This document shows positions 1-7,109 of a stretch of DNA of 16,022 nucleotides, piece by piece. Under the pieces are notes generated by a model. That model was not told the origin of the DNA. It saw only the letters and a list, made by a program, of their open reading frames with translations, and did no database searches. This DNA comes from Alphaproteobacteria bacterium UBA2964. GTDB lineage: Bacteria; Pseudomonadota; Alphaproteobacteria; MPNO01; UBA2964. Made by a program: the position numbers and the translations under genes. Numbering within the stretch: position 1 is the first letter of the stretch; each line of letters starts with the position of its first letter. The DNA lies in the NCBI GenBank assembly GCA_002348425.1, contig DEBE01000048.1:1-16022 (forward strand). The letters run 5' to 3'.

Positions 1-462
1 TGATTTTAATTCCTCGTGTTGATGAATACCTTTGTTGTGAGAACCAGGGATAAATTTCATACAACCACTTTCCAAATTACTTTGCGAAATAGCCAGCCAA
101 GCTGTTAAGGTGTCTGGGGGTTCGAGACCATAGTAAGTAGAATCCTGATGCCAAGATACAAATCCTGGATCCTTGGCTTCCTTTTGAAAAAAACTAGAGC
201 CCCAACAAAGAATATTAGGCCCAATAATATCCTCAACAGCATCAAGTAATATTGGATGTGAAATTACATCACATAAAAAGGTAAAGGGGAGATGTGCTTT
301 AATCTTACATCGCTGCTGAATTTGCGTACCCATCTTGGCCTCGACTTCTTCAACTTTCTTTCGAATTTGTGAAGCCTCTTCAAAAGTCAATAAATCGATC
401 GGCCCCACAAAACCGTCGCGATGATACTCCTCAATTTGATCTGGTCTTAGATATTTAGGCAT
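1..462 (-). CDS. Phytanoyl-CoA dioxygenase (PhyH) family oxygenase, partial (C-terminus beyond window)
   Basis: I translated this frame by hand: 154 codons run from an ATG at 462 to the window edge without a stop, so the C-terminal part is missing. It looks like a PhyH-family non-haem Fe(II)/2-oxoglutarate oxygenase, which hydroxylates a small or acyl-type substrate in the cytoplasm. The support is the Fe-binding HxD pair in WHQDSTYYG (H105, D107), followed by the typical core strand TAWLAISQSNLESGCMKFIPGSH (residues 120-142, given here as one run of family-typical residues around W122, G133 and P139). The third iron ligand (distal His) and the 2-oxoglutarate-binding Arg would lie outside the window. 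The start is supported by AAAGAG seven bases upstream. It diverges from ubiD1, with 155 bases shared between them. The family is broad, so the substrate cannot be named. Confidence 0.85.
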   Translation of the reverse strand, partial: MPKYLRPDQIEEYHRDGFVGPIDLLTFEEASQIRKKVEEVEAKMGTQIQQRCKIKAHLPFTFLCDVISHPILLDAVEDIIGPNILCWGSSFFQKEAKDPGFVSWHQDSTYYGLEPPDTLTAWLAISQSNLESGCMKFIPGSHNKGIHQHEELKS

Positions 463-552
463 ATTTATACTCTTTAATAAGTGCTATCATATAATTCTAT
501 ACGCTAACTGTTCATTTCCGAGACTTCAACATCGTCTTCGGCTGGACGTGGT

Positions 553-563
553 TGATCAGATCA
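553..563. promoter_or_regulatory. Short inverted repeat TGATC-A-GATCA in the PhyH/ubiD1 divergent region
   Basis: TGATC and GATCA are perfect reverse complements around a single A. The site lies between two divergent genes, 55 bases before the ubiD1 start and about 91 bases before the PhyH start. It could be a small operator half-site pair, but a dyad of this length can occur by chance. Confidence 0.2.
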
Positions 564-574
564 TTTATCAGTAG

Positions 575-591
575 ATACCCCATCGTATAAA
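575..591 (+). promoter_or_regulatory. Possible ubiD1 -10 box overlapped by an ATAC-N6-GTAT dyad
   Basis: ATAC (575-578), six bases, then GTAT (585-588) form an interrupted dyad. Its GTAT overlaps TATAAA at 586-591, a five-of-six match to a -10 hexamer, 26 bases before the ubiD1 ATG. I see no good -35 at normal spacing. The same ATAC-N6-GTAT core is found in the perfect palindrome upstream of ubiD2, which is the main reason to list it. A repressor bound here would cover the -10 element; that role is inferred. Confidence 0.3.
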
Positions 592-617
592 TTAGTTAAT
601 TGTGAAAGACTTCTGAA

Positions 618-2168
618 ATGACAGAACAAACAGAGCAGGAAATAAAACGTAATCCCATCGCATTCGGTGACTTGCGAGGATGGATAAAGGCACTACGTAA
701 GGAAGGAGAAATCGCGGAAATTGATTCAGAGGTTAACTGGGATATTGAATTAGGAAATATCATCCGAATGGGCCAAGGAACTGGTCACGGTCCTGCTTTT
801 CTCTTTAAAAATATTAAAGACTACAATCACTCGGATAGCTTATCAACGCAAGTCTTTACCGGCGGCCAAGGTAGCTATTCTCGGTTAGCAATGATGTTTG
901 GAATGCCCCGAGATACGCCAGTTCGAGATCTTGTTCGTGTTTGCCGAACTATTTTTAATGAGCAAATAACACCAAGGACAGTTAAAACCGGGCCTGTTAA
1001 AGAAAATATTTTGAAAGGGGATGATATAGACCTTCTAAAATTTCCTGTTCCCAAGTGGAATCGCGGGGATGGGGGACGCTATATTCTTACTTATGCGGGG
1101 TGTGTTACAAAAGATCCTGATACCGATATCCATAATATTGGTATTTACCGGGGAATGGTCCTCGATAAAGACCGTATTGGTGTCCTTCTATGGCGAGCGC
1201 AGGGCTGGGGCACGCATTACGCTAAACATATGGAACGTGGTGATAAAATGCCCGTTGCATTCGTGATTGGTTGGGAGCCTTCCATGGGGTTTACAGGAGG
1301 CGCTCCCATTCCACGGGCAGTTTCCGAATATGATATAATGGGTTCAATACGCGGTGAACCAGTTGACCTTGTTGACTGTGAAACAGTACCTCTTCAAGTT
1401 CCAGCTAATGCGGAAATAGTCATTGAAGGTTGGATTTCAACCGATCCGTCTACATTCGAGTCGGAAGGACCATATGCTGAATTTACAGGTTATTACGCGC
1501 CCGATCGTTCTCCCAAGCATGTCGCTAAGATCACCTGTATTACCCATCGAGATCAACCTATTCTGAGGGGTTGTGTCGAAGGGGCTATTCCAGGAAGCTA
1601 TGGCGAAAACCCTATCATGAGTTCCATTCAGCGTTCTGCAACTGCTTGGAATGCTCTAGAATCAGCGGGGGTACCAGGTGTCGTAGATGTCTTCGGTATG
1701 CCGATTCAGGCATGTGTTAATACGATAGTATCAATTAGACAAACCTATCGTGGCCAGGCCAAACAGGTCGCGGCCGCATTATGGGGTAACTCAGCATCCC
1801 ATGTAAGGTATAAACATGTCACCGTCGTTGATTCCGATATTGATGTGCACGATTATGACGCAATCGATTGGGCAATGGCATGGCGCTTCAATGCTGGTGA
1901 AGGTGACCTTGTGGTTTATCCTGAAAACTGGGGAGCAGGACTTGACCCGAGCGTTCGGGCTCGAGATTCCAATGTCCATCTATTTGGCACTGGAAAATGG
2001 CATAGAGTTCTTTTCGATTGCACTATAAACTTAGACTACGAGCCTGATTCAGAGGGTCGTCGATATCCACCAACTATTCACCCCGACGAAAAAGACGCTG
2101 AGGCTATTCGAAATCGTTGGGCACAACTCGGAATGGACAAGTGGGGCGACCCATTAAAACCTGTGTAA
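618..2168 (+). CDS. UbiD family decarboxylase (first of a tandem pair)
   Basis: This is a 516-residue cytoplasmic UbiD-family enzyme. Such enzymes reversibly decarboxylate aromatic or alpha,beta-unsaturated carboxylic acids using prenylated FMN made by UbiX. The motif NIGIYR (residues 173-178) gives the cofactor-contacting Asn and the catalytic Arg with the five-residue spacing of Fdc1 N168/R173. The motif EGPYAE gives E283 and E288, matching Fdc1 E277/E282. E237 in SEYD is a likely metal ligand. The C-terminal strand around VDSDIDVHDYDAIDW (404-418) is also family-typical. Its length is close to the family norm. The Shine-Dalgarno sequence is weak. It is followed after 83 bases by a paralogue. 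UbiD families include 4-hydroxy-3-polyprenylbenzoate decarboxylase, vanillate/protocatechuate decarboxylases and phenylphosphate carboxylase subunits. I would not call this ubiD of the ubiquinone pathway, because the tandem accessory setting argues for a catabolic substrate. Confidence 0.93.
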   Translation: MTEQTEQEIKRNPIAFGDLRGWIKALRKEGEIAEIDSEVNWDIELGNIIRMGQGTGHGPAFLFKNIKDYNHSDSLSTQVFTGGQGSYSRLAMMFGMPRDTPVRDLVRVCRTIFNEQITPRTVKTGPVKENILKGDDIDLLKFPVPKWNRGDGGRYILTYAGCVTKDPDTDIHNIGIYRGMVLDKDRIGVLLWRAQGWGTHYAKHMERGDKMPVAFVIGWEPSMGFTGGAPIPRAVSEYDIMGSIRGEPVDLVDCETVPLQVPANAEIVIEGWISTDPSTFESEGPYAEFTGYYAPDRSPKHVAKITCITHRDQPILRGCVEGAIPGSYGENPIMSSIQRSATAWNALESAGVPGVVDVFGMPIQACVNTIVSIRQTYRGQAKQVAAALWGNSASHVRYKHVTVVDSDIDVHDYDAIDWAMAWRFNAGEGDLVVYPENWGAGLDPSVRARDSNVHLFGTGKWHRVLFDCTINLDYEPDSEGRRYPPTIHPDEKDAEAIRNRWAQLGMDKWGDPLKPV

Positions 2169-2214
2169 AACTAATTCAGCGATTGACCTAGAACAATAGT
2201 CCAAATATGTAAAA

Positions 2215-2232
2215 CCATACGGGTCCGTATGG
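2215..2232. promoter_or_regulatory. Perfect 18-base dyad CCATACGG-GT-CCGTATGG upstream of ubiD2
   Basis: Two eight-base arms are exact reverse complements around GT. The dyad sits 19 bases before the ubiD2 ATG and just upstream of its Shine-Dalgarno AAGGAAAG (2237-2244). The plus strand continues with A residues, not T, so it is not an intrinsic terminator for ubiD1. It is best read as an operator for a dimeric regulator, or as a small RNA hairpin next to the ribosome site. The ATAC-N6-GTAT core recurs at 575-588. Confidence 0.5.
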
Positions 2233-2251
2233 AAAAAAGGAAAGCTAAAAT

Positions 2252-3805
2252 ATGACCGAGAAAGATAGTAATATTGATGCCTTTGGCGGTGTTTCCAATA
2301 GGCTACAACCAAGAGCATTTGGAGACCTGCGGGCTTGGATTGATGCCCTCAAAAGCGAGGGAGAACTGAATGAAATAGAAGCTGAGGTAGATTGGGATTG
2401 TGAACTAGGAACTGTTGCCCGAAAAGCATTTGGTACAGGTGATGGTCCCGCCTTACTTTTTAAAAATATAAGTGGCTACAATGGTGATGACGCTCGCTGC
2501 AGCCAACTTTTCACCGGCGGAATGTCAAATTTTTCTCGTATTGCGATGACATTAGGTCTTTCAAAAGATTCACCTGTCACTGACATGGTTCAAGCTACAC
2601 GCTATTACCTCGGTCAAAGAGTGCCCCCCACAGAAGTTTCAACTGGCCCGGTAAAAGAGAATATCGTCACAGGTGAAGATATAAATTTATATGACTTTCC
2701 AGTCCCGAAATGGCATCGCGAGGATGGTGGAAGATATATAAATACTTTCCAAGCCACCATAACAATGGACCCAGATAGTGGTGTACATAATCTAGGTATC
2801 TATAGGGGAATGATCGGCCAAAAAGATACCTTGCCTGTATTGCTTTGGCGGGCCCAAAACTGGGGCGTTCACTTTCAAAAATGGGCTGACAGGGGAATGA
2901 AAATGCCAGTTGCCCATGTTTATGGATGGGAGCCTTGTCTTCCATTTTGTGCCTCCGCTCCGGTGCCAACTGGTGTTTCAGAGTACGATGTAATGGGTGC
3001 AATTCGTGGCAAACCGGTGGAACTTGTTAAATGCGAAACTAGCGATCTGATGGTACCGGCAAGTGCCGAATTGGTGGTGGAAGGATTTATTGACTCGGAT
3101 CCAGCTACCTTTGAAATGGAGGGTCCATTTGGCGAATACACCGGCTATTTTGGCGGTGATCAAGGCCCTAAGCATGTAACTAAAGTCACGGCTATCACAC
3201 ATAGAGATCAACCCATATTCCGAGGCACTCTTGAAGGTACTTTACCCAAGATGCTAAATGAAAATAGCATTATGAGTTCGGTACAGCGTGCAGGTGTGGC
3301 CTGGAACGTATTAGAGCGCGCCGGCGTCCCGGGTGTGACTGACGTACATTGCGCTCCGGCAAATAACGGCACTACCTTATTCATCCAGCTGAACCAGACC
3401 TATAGAGGACAAGCTAAGCAGGCTGCAGCTGCAATTTGGGGATCCAATGCTTCTCATCTTCGTTATAAGCATATCTGGGTGGTAGATCAGGACATTGATA
3501 TTCATGATTATGGCGCTATTGACTGGGCTTACGCGTACCGCGTGAACGCAGATGAGGGCGATATAGTATTCTTTCCCGGGTCTTGGGGATCATTGCTCGA
3601 CCCTTCAACACGTTTAAAAGATCGTGATCCAATGCTTTACGGTACCGGAAAATGGTGTCGGGTACTTATTGATGCGACTGTCAATCTCGATTTTGAACCT
3701 GAGGAGCAATATAATGGTGAACGGTACCCTGCAATGGTCATTCCTCATAAGGAAGATATGGATAAAGTTAATGCCCGTTGGAAGGAATACGGGTTCGATG
3801 ATTAA
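2252..3805 (+). CDS. UbiD family decarboxylase (second of a tandem pair)
   Basis: This 517-residue UbiD-family enzyme is a paralogue of the preceding gene. In the segment FGDLR...GYN (residues 23-77) I count 35 of 55 positions identical to UbiD1. The active-site set is complete: N180 and R185 in NLGIYR, E290 and E295 in EGPFGE, and E244 in SEYD. It should therefore bind prenyl-FMN and decarboxylate or carboxylate a conjugated acid. It has an N-terminal extension of about seven residues relative to UbiD1. The start is backed by AGGAAAG about ten bases upstream, and the 18-bp dyad lies immediately before that. Side-by-side UbiD paralogues are known as distinct subunits in phenylphosphate carboxylase (PpcA/PpcB). 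Whether these two form a mixed complex or two enzymes for related substrates cannot be decided here. No ubiX-like flavin prenyltransferase is in the window. Confidence 0.93.
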   Translation: MTEKDSNIDAFGGVSNRLQPRAFGDLRAWIDALKSEGELNEIEAEVDWDCELGTVARKAFGTGDGPALLFKNISGYNGDDARCSQLFTGGMSNFSRIAMTLGLSKDSPVTDMVQATRYYLGQRVPPTEVSTGPVKENIVTGEDINLYDFPVPKWHREDGGRYINTFQATITMDPDSGVHNLGIYRGMIGQKDTLPVLLWRAQNWGVHFQKWADRGMKMPVAHVYGWEPCLPFCASAPVPTGVSEYDVMGAIRGKPVELVKCETSDLMVPASAELVVEGFIDSDPATFEMEGPFGEYTGYFGGDQGPKHVTKVTAITHRDQPIFRGTLEGTLPKMLNENSIMSSVQRAGVAWNVLERAGVPGVTDVHCAPANNGTTLFIQLNQTYRGQAKQAAAAIWGSNASHLRYKHIWVVDQDIDIHDYGAIDWAYAYRVNADEGDIVFFPGSWGSLLDPSTRLKDRDPMLYGTGKWCRVLIDATVNLDFEPEEQYNGERYPAMVIPHKEDMDKVNARWKEYGFDD

Positions 3806-3897
3806 AATGTACCAACCTCAAAGATTAGACAAAAAAGAATTATAGGAATTAAGCCAAAATAGATGCATAATTGGGAGGGTTAAATTAAGAGGCCATA

Positions 3898-4500
3898 ATG
3901 GAGAAACCACAACTTCCTGCCGCATTAAAGTTTGTTGAGCAAATAAGAGCTCTGTATATCCAAAATCTTGATACAGATATTCTTTGGGATAAAATCCGTT
4001 TTGCAATGGGCCCATTGCTGGCTGATAAAGAATTAAAGAAAAGCTCTAAAACTTGGCCCCTCACAGTTGAAGGAGTACCAAAGGTTAAGAATTTGCTATT
4101 TTACGAAGACCCGGATTTCGGGTTTGTTTTTAATGCTACAGTGCGCAAGGCAAATTCCGTTACAAGTGTACATGATCACGGCGATGTTTGGACACTCTAT
4201 GGTCTTATCGAGGGCCACGAGACCATGTACCGATATTCTAGAATCGATGAAGCACCGAAGGACGTTGGGCCTGCAAAACTTAAGCAGGTAGGCTGCCATA
4301 GCCTTGGTCCGGGGGACGTAGATTCCGTCCCACCAGGAGATATCCATCAAGAACATGGTGGCGCGGAGAATAGCATGGCCTTTATCGTGAGGGCACAAAA
4401 AGCTGGGACCTTCAAACAACGAACCTATAATCTTGAGACCGGAGAGATAAAGCTAAATGACGGACCAATTTTAATACCACATGCACTTAGTGCCGTTTGA
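3898..4500 (+). CDS. Cupin protein resembling cysteine dioxygenase-type thiol dioxygenases
   Basis: This 200-residue single-domain cupin is probably a cytoplasmic metalloenzyme. The first cupin motif is VHDHGDVW (91-98) with H92 and H94, and E106 lies in LIEGHE. The second motif is PPGDIHQEHGG (145-155) with H150 and H153. The H-x-H pair plus a distal His about 56 residues on matches the three-histidine iron site of cysteine dioxygenase and mercaptopropionate dioxygenase-like proteins. The usual family HGTWG reads HGDVW here, so a different substrate or a non-thiol role is possible. An AGAGG Shine-Dalgarno lies six to seven bases before the ATG. It follows ubiD2 by 92 bases on the same strand, which suggests co-transcription and a role with the decarboxylases. 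I know of no assigned partner role of this cupin type with UbiD enzymes. It is convergent with tadA. Confidence 0.72.
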   Translation: MEKPQLPAALKFVEQIRALYIQNLDTDILWDKIRFAMGPLLADKELKKSSKTWPLTVEGVPKVKNLLFYEDPDFGFVFNATVRKANSVTSVHDHGDVWTLYGLIEGHETMYRYSRIDEAPKDVGPAKLKQVGCHSLGPGDVDSVPPGDIHQEHGGAENSMAFIVRAQKAGTFKQRTYNLETGEIKLNDGPILIPHALSAV

Positions 4501-4534
4501 AACCTGAGTAGTTGTTAAATTAAAAAATTGGATC

Positions 4535-5005
4535 CTATCTTTTGTTATGAAAAAATTCCTTTAACAATTTTTGCGACCTTACCTCGTTGATACCCCCATA
4601 TACATCAGGACGATGATGACAAGTAGACTGGCTAAAAAATTTTCCGCCATGCTCAACACCTCCACTTTTCGGGTCGTCAGCACCATAATATAAGCGCCTA
4701 ATTCGCGACAATGAAATTGCGGCGGAGCACATTGTGCAGGGCTCTAACGTCACATACAAATCACAGTGAATTAATCTTCGGGTGCCTAAAACCTCGGAGG
4801 CTTTTCGTAAAACTAACATCTCTGCATGTGCCGTCGCATCATTTAGCTCTTCAGTTCTGTTACCAGAAGCAGCAACTATTGAACCAGTGTTACTGTCTAC
4901 AATTATTGCTCCGACCGGCACCTCCTGTCGCTTGCCAGCTGCGACTGCCTCTGAGAGTGCAATTTCCATAAAATTTTGGCTACTGCGTGAAATAGAGTTT
5001 GCCAT
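4535..5005 (-). CDS. tadA: tRNA-specific adenosine deaminase TadA
   Basis: This 156-residue zinc-dependent deaminase converts A34 to inosine in the tRNA-Arg(ACG) anticodon, so that it can read CGU, CGC and CGA codons. The motif HAE (H60, E62) supplies one zinc ligand and the proton shuttle. PCTMC (C90, C93) supplies the other two ligands. This spacing is almost the same as E. coli TadA (H57/E59/C87/C90). The early VPVGAIIVD strand and the length are typical for the family. The gene is essential in most bacteria. In many Alphaproteobacteria, from memory, it sits divergently next to an rluB-type gene. Here three metabolic genes stand between them. A general nucleoside or guanine deaminase is less likely given the length and residue spacing. 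Confidence 0.92.
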   Translation of the reverse strand: MANSISRSSQNFMEIALSEAVAAGKRQEVPVGAIIVDSNTGSIVAASGNRTEELNDATAHAEMLVLRKASEVLGTRRLIHCDLYVTLEPCTMCSAAISLSRIRRLYYGADDPKSGGVEHGGKFFSQSTCHHRPDVYGGINEVRSQKLLKEFFHNKR

Positions 5006-5030
5006 CTTAATAGGATTAAGTTTTAGATAA

Positions 5031-5783
5031 CTATTTTCTAGTATTAATTTTCACCATAGGAGGCATTTCTTCAAGAAGGCGACCATAGCCCTCCCGTGTT
5101 TCGTTTACTGATAACCTTTTCTGAAATTCCCAAACCCGAGCCGTTACTGGAAATACAATGGGAATGCCAAGATCTTGCTCTAACATTGGGATGACTTTTA
5201 AAGCTTTCCAGCCCGTACCCAGCATATAAATGCCTTGAGCACGCCTGTGTTTTAATGCGAGTTTCTTGATAAAGGTGTAAATTTCCTCTGAGGATAAAGT
5301 TTGCACTTTGTTAAAGGGGACATCCATACCTTCCATTCCAAGGACATCAAAACCTTCTTTCTTAAAATAGTTTGCAAATGTTTTATTAATTTCTCCTTTG
5401 AAATAACTGGCTCCGATAAAGCGTTTAACTTTTAGCGCCCTCAAGGCTGCCACGTGATTGGTACCTGAAGTAAAGACCTGCGTTTTATGTTTACGTTCCC
5501 AGCCACGTATCTTTTTTGCTTCCCCTGCATTGCCTAAAACCATAAAAGGTGGAGCCCCTTCGGGATGAATAACATCACACCCCTGCTCTGCCAAGATTTT
5601 TACTTTTTCGTCGTAATCTCTCATTACCTCCTTAAATTCAGCACGATCTCCGCGAGTGATATTATTAAACAAAGGAATAACACCGATTCCTTCGGGTAAT
5701 ATTCTGATCATATCTTCGAGACCACCCGGTCTCATAGTTGGTTTGATAATTCCAATAATGCCTCGCCAGCTTGAGAATGCCAT
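5031..5783 (-). CDS. Maleate isomerase / arylmalonate decarboxylase-like protein (Asp/Glu racemase superfamily) without catalytic cysteines
   Basis: I start this gene at the ATG at 5783 (250 residues, MAFSSWRGIIGIIKP). AGGAA stands about ten bases upstream, and the family normally begins here. An in-frame ATG at 5849 would add 22 residues but has no ribosome site. The fold is suggested by IIGIIKPTMRPGGLEDM near the N-terminus, TSGTNHVAALRALKVKRFIGAS in the middle (split here by function: TSGT loop, then helix and strand) and MLGTGWKALKVIPMLEQDLG near the C-terminus. Relatives act on maleate, arylmalonates or amino acids through one or two active-site cysteines. Here the only cysteine is in EQGCDVIHPEG, a buried-strand position, and the second catalytic position reads GTGWK. 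The enzyme is therefore either a non-cysteine variant or a different function. It diverges from a TctC-type binding protein across 192 bases, which suggests a shared organic-acid substrate. Confidence 0.75.
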   Translation of the reverse strand: MAFSSWRGIIGIIKPTMRPGGLEDMIRILPEGIGVIPLFNNITRGDRAEFKEVMRDYDEKVKILAEQGCDVIHPEGAPPFMVLGNAGEAKKIRGWERKHKTQVFTSGTNHVAALRALKVKRFIGASYFKGEINKTFANYFKKEGFDVLGMEGMDVPFNKVQTLSSEEIYTFIKKLALKHRRAQGIYMLGTGWKALKVIPMLEQDLGIPIVFPVTARVWEFQKRLSVNETREGYGRLLEEMPPMVKINTRK

Positions 5784-5819
5784 AGCCAATTTATTCCTGA
5801 TAATTATTTCAGTTAGTAT

Positions 5820-5874
5820 ATTATTGCTTTTGTAACTTCCTACATGCAAGTGGTGAAATATAGATTATTGCTTT
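5820..5874. repeat. Pair of direct repeats ATTATTGCTTT between racemase-like gene and tctC-like gene
   Basis: The 11-base string ATTATTGCTTT occurs at 5820-5830 and again at 5864-5874, 44 bases apart (about four helical turns). Both copies lie in the divergent intergenic region and just upstream of the possible tctC-like promoter. They could be a repeated regulator site. The sequence is AT-rich, so chance cannot be excluded. Confidence 0.3.
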
Positions 5875-5894
5875 GAAAAACTTTTATTTATTAA

Positions 5895-5923
5895 TTGAAA
5901 ACTGCTTTCGATTTACTCAAAAT
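5895..5923 (+). promoter_or_regulatory. Possible sigma70-type promoter for the tctC-like gene
   Basis: TTGAAA (5895-5900, five of six to the -35 consensus) is followed after 17 bases by CAAAAT (5918-5923, four of six to the -10 consensus). The expected start would leave a leader of about 45 bases before the ATG at 5976. AGGGG at 5965-5969 is a good Shine-Dalgarno for that ATG. Confidence 0.35.
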
Positions 5924-5975
5924 AACTCTAGCGATAAAATTAAAAATTAAAATTTTAGGCTTATAGGGGAATGAA

Positions 5976-7025
5976 ATGAAATTTTTAAAATATATATCTT
6001 TAACGGCGGCGGTAATAACGATTGGTACCGCAACAATGCAGCCTGTACAGGCCGATAAGGTGTCGAAATTCTATGAGGGCAAGACAGTACGTTTTTACAT
6101 CGGAGCTTCCCCGGGAGGGGGCTACGACCTTTATATGCGAACCTTAGTTCAGCATATGGGTCCTAAGTTACCAGGAAAACCAAACGCTATCGTTGTAAAT
6201 ATGCCTGGTTCGGGTGGAGTTAAAGCATCTAACTATGTTTATAACGTTGCCCCTAAAGATGGAACCACAATAATAACTCCTTTCTGGACACATCCTCTTT
6301 TCCAACTTATTAGGCCGCGTGGTATCAAATTTGATATGAGTAAAATGAGATGGATTGGTAACATGGCAGCATTGAATAGTATGGTAGTTGCTATGGGTAA
6401 CGTCGCGAAGACGCTTGAAGATGCAAAGAAAAAAGAAATTATCGTTGCTGCTTCTGGTAAAGGATCTGAAACATATATATTCCCAAAATTTCTTAATACT
6501 GCTATAGGTACAAAGTTTAAGATTGTTACCGGCTATCGTGGCACCGCCAAAATGACAAATGCGATGGAATCTGGAGAAGCCCAAGCGCGCGGTGGTTCTT
6601 GGCAAAGCTGGAATGTCATCAGACCGAACTGGATTGGCACTAATAAAATTAGTCCTCTCGTCCAAGCCGGCCTAAAACCTCATCCAGACCCTGCTGTAAA
6701 AGGTGTACCGATGTTGGTCGATGTTGTTTCGAAAAACTACAAGCCTATAGCGCAATTACTCTCTATACCGGTTGCAATGGCGAGGATAGTTGGCACTCCG
6801 CCGGGAATACCCGTTGCTCGCTTGAAAGCTCTTAGAAAGGTTTTTGACGAAACTATGAAAGATCCGAGTTTTTTATCTGACGCAAAAAAACGAAAAATGG
6901 ATCTAGATTACTTAAGTGGATCTAGGGTAGAGGCTAATATTGCTAAACTTATGAAAACACCAAAAAATATTCTCAAAAGAACTGCTGATGTCCTTGGATA
7001 TAATAAAAAGAAATCTAGGAAGTAA
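5976..7025 (+). CDS. Tripartite tricarboxylate transporter (TTT) substrate-binding protein, TctC/Bug family
   Basis: This 349-residue periplasmic protein has a clear signal peptide: K2/K5 charge, a hydrophobic core, and a likely cleavage after VQA at residue 26. The mature protein starts with the family pattern FYEGKTVRFYIGASPGGGYD (32-51), where the SPGGGYD loop contacts carboxylate ligands. A second conserved stretch runs through NMPGSGGVKASNY (75-87) and APKDGTTI. Such proteins capture citrate, other carboxylates or related organic acids for TctA/TctB permeases. No tctA or tctB is in the window, so this is an orphan receptor or works with a permease elsewhere. A strong AGGGG site precedes the ATG, and an intrinsic terminator follows the stop by 20 bases, so it is probably a single-gene transcript. 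The divergent racemase-like gene may process what it binds. Confidence 0.9.
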   Translation: MKFLKYISLTAAVITIGTATMQPVQADKVSKFYEGKTVRFYIGASPGGGYDLYMRTLVQHMGPKLPGKPNAIVVNMPGSGGVKASNYVYNVAPKDGTTIITPFWTHPLFQLIRPRGIKFDMSKMRWIGNMAALNSMVVAMGNVAKTLEDAKKKEIIVAASGKGSETYIFPKFLNTAIGTKFKIVTGYRGTAKMTNAMESGEAQARGGSWQSWNVIRPNWIGTNKISPLVQAGLKPHPDPAVKGVPMLVDVVSKNYKPIAQLLSIPVAMARIVGTPPGIPVARLKALRKVFDETMKDPSFLSDAKKRKMDLDYLSGSRVEANIAKLMKTPKNILKRTADVLGYNKKKSRK

Positions 7026-7045
7026 AAAAAAGCCTATGATTAGAT

Positions 7046-7075
7046 AAAAAGGACGTCTAAATGGCGTCCTTTTTC
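7046..7075 (+). terminator. Rho-independent terminator after the tctC-like gene
   Basis: AAAAAGGACG (7046-7055) pairs perfectly with CGTCCTTTTT (7065-7074) around a nine-base loop and ends in a T run. The A run on the other side would allow some function in the opposite direction too, but no minus-strand gene needs it here. Confidence 0.88.
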
Positions 7076-7109
7076 TTGACGAAAGCACCGACCATTCTAA
7101 TGTGATGAA

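Noticed and set aside
2215..2232. Intrinsic terminator between the two ubiD genes
   Set aside because: The dyad is followed by A residues on the plus strand, so it lacks the T run required for this direction.
5784..5849. Upstream ATG at 5849 for the racemase-like protein
   Set aside because: There is no Shine-Dalgarno and the extra 22 residues do not look like the family, which begins near the ATG at 5783.
6168..6665. A 165-codon open frame on the minus strand inside the tctC-like gene
   Set aside because: It lies wholly antisense to a gene with a clear signal peptide and family motifs, and its translation resembles no protein family I know.
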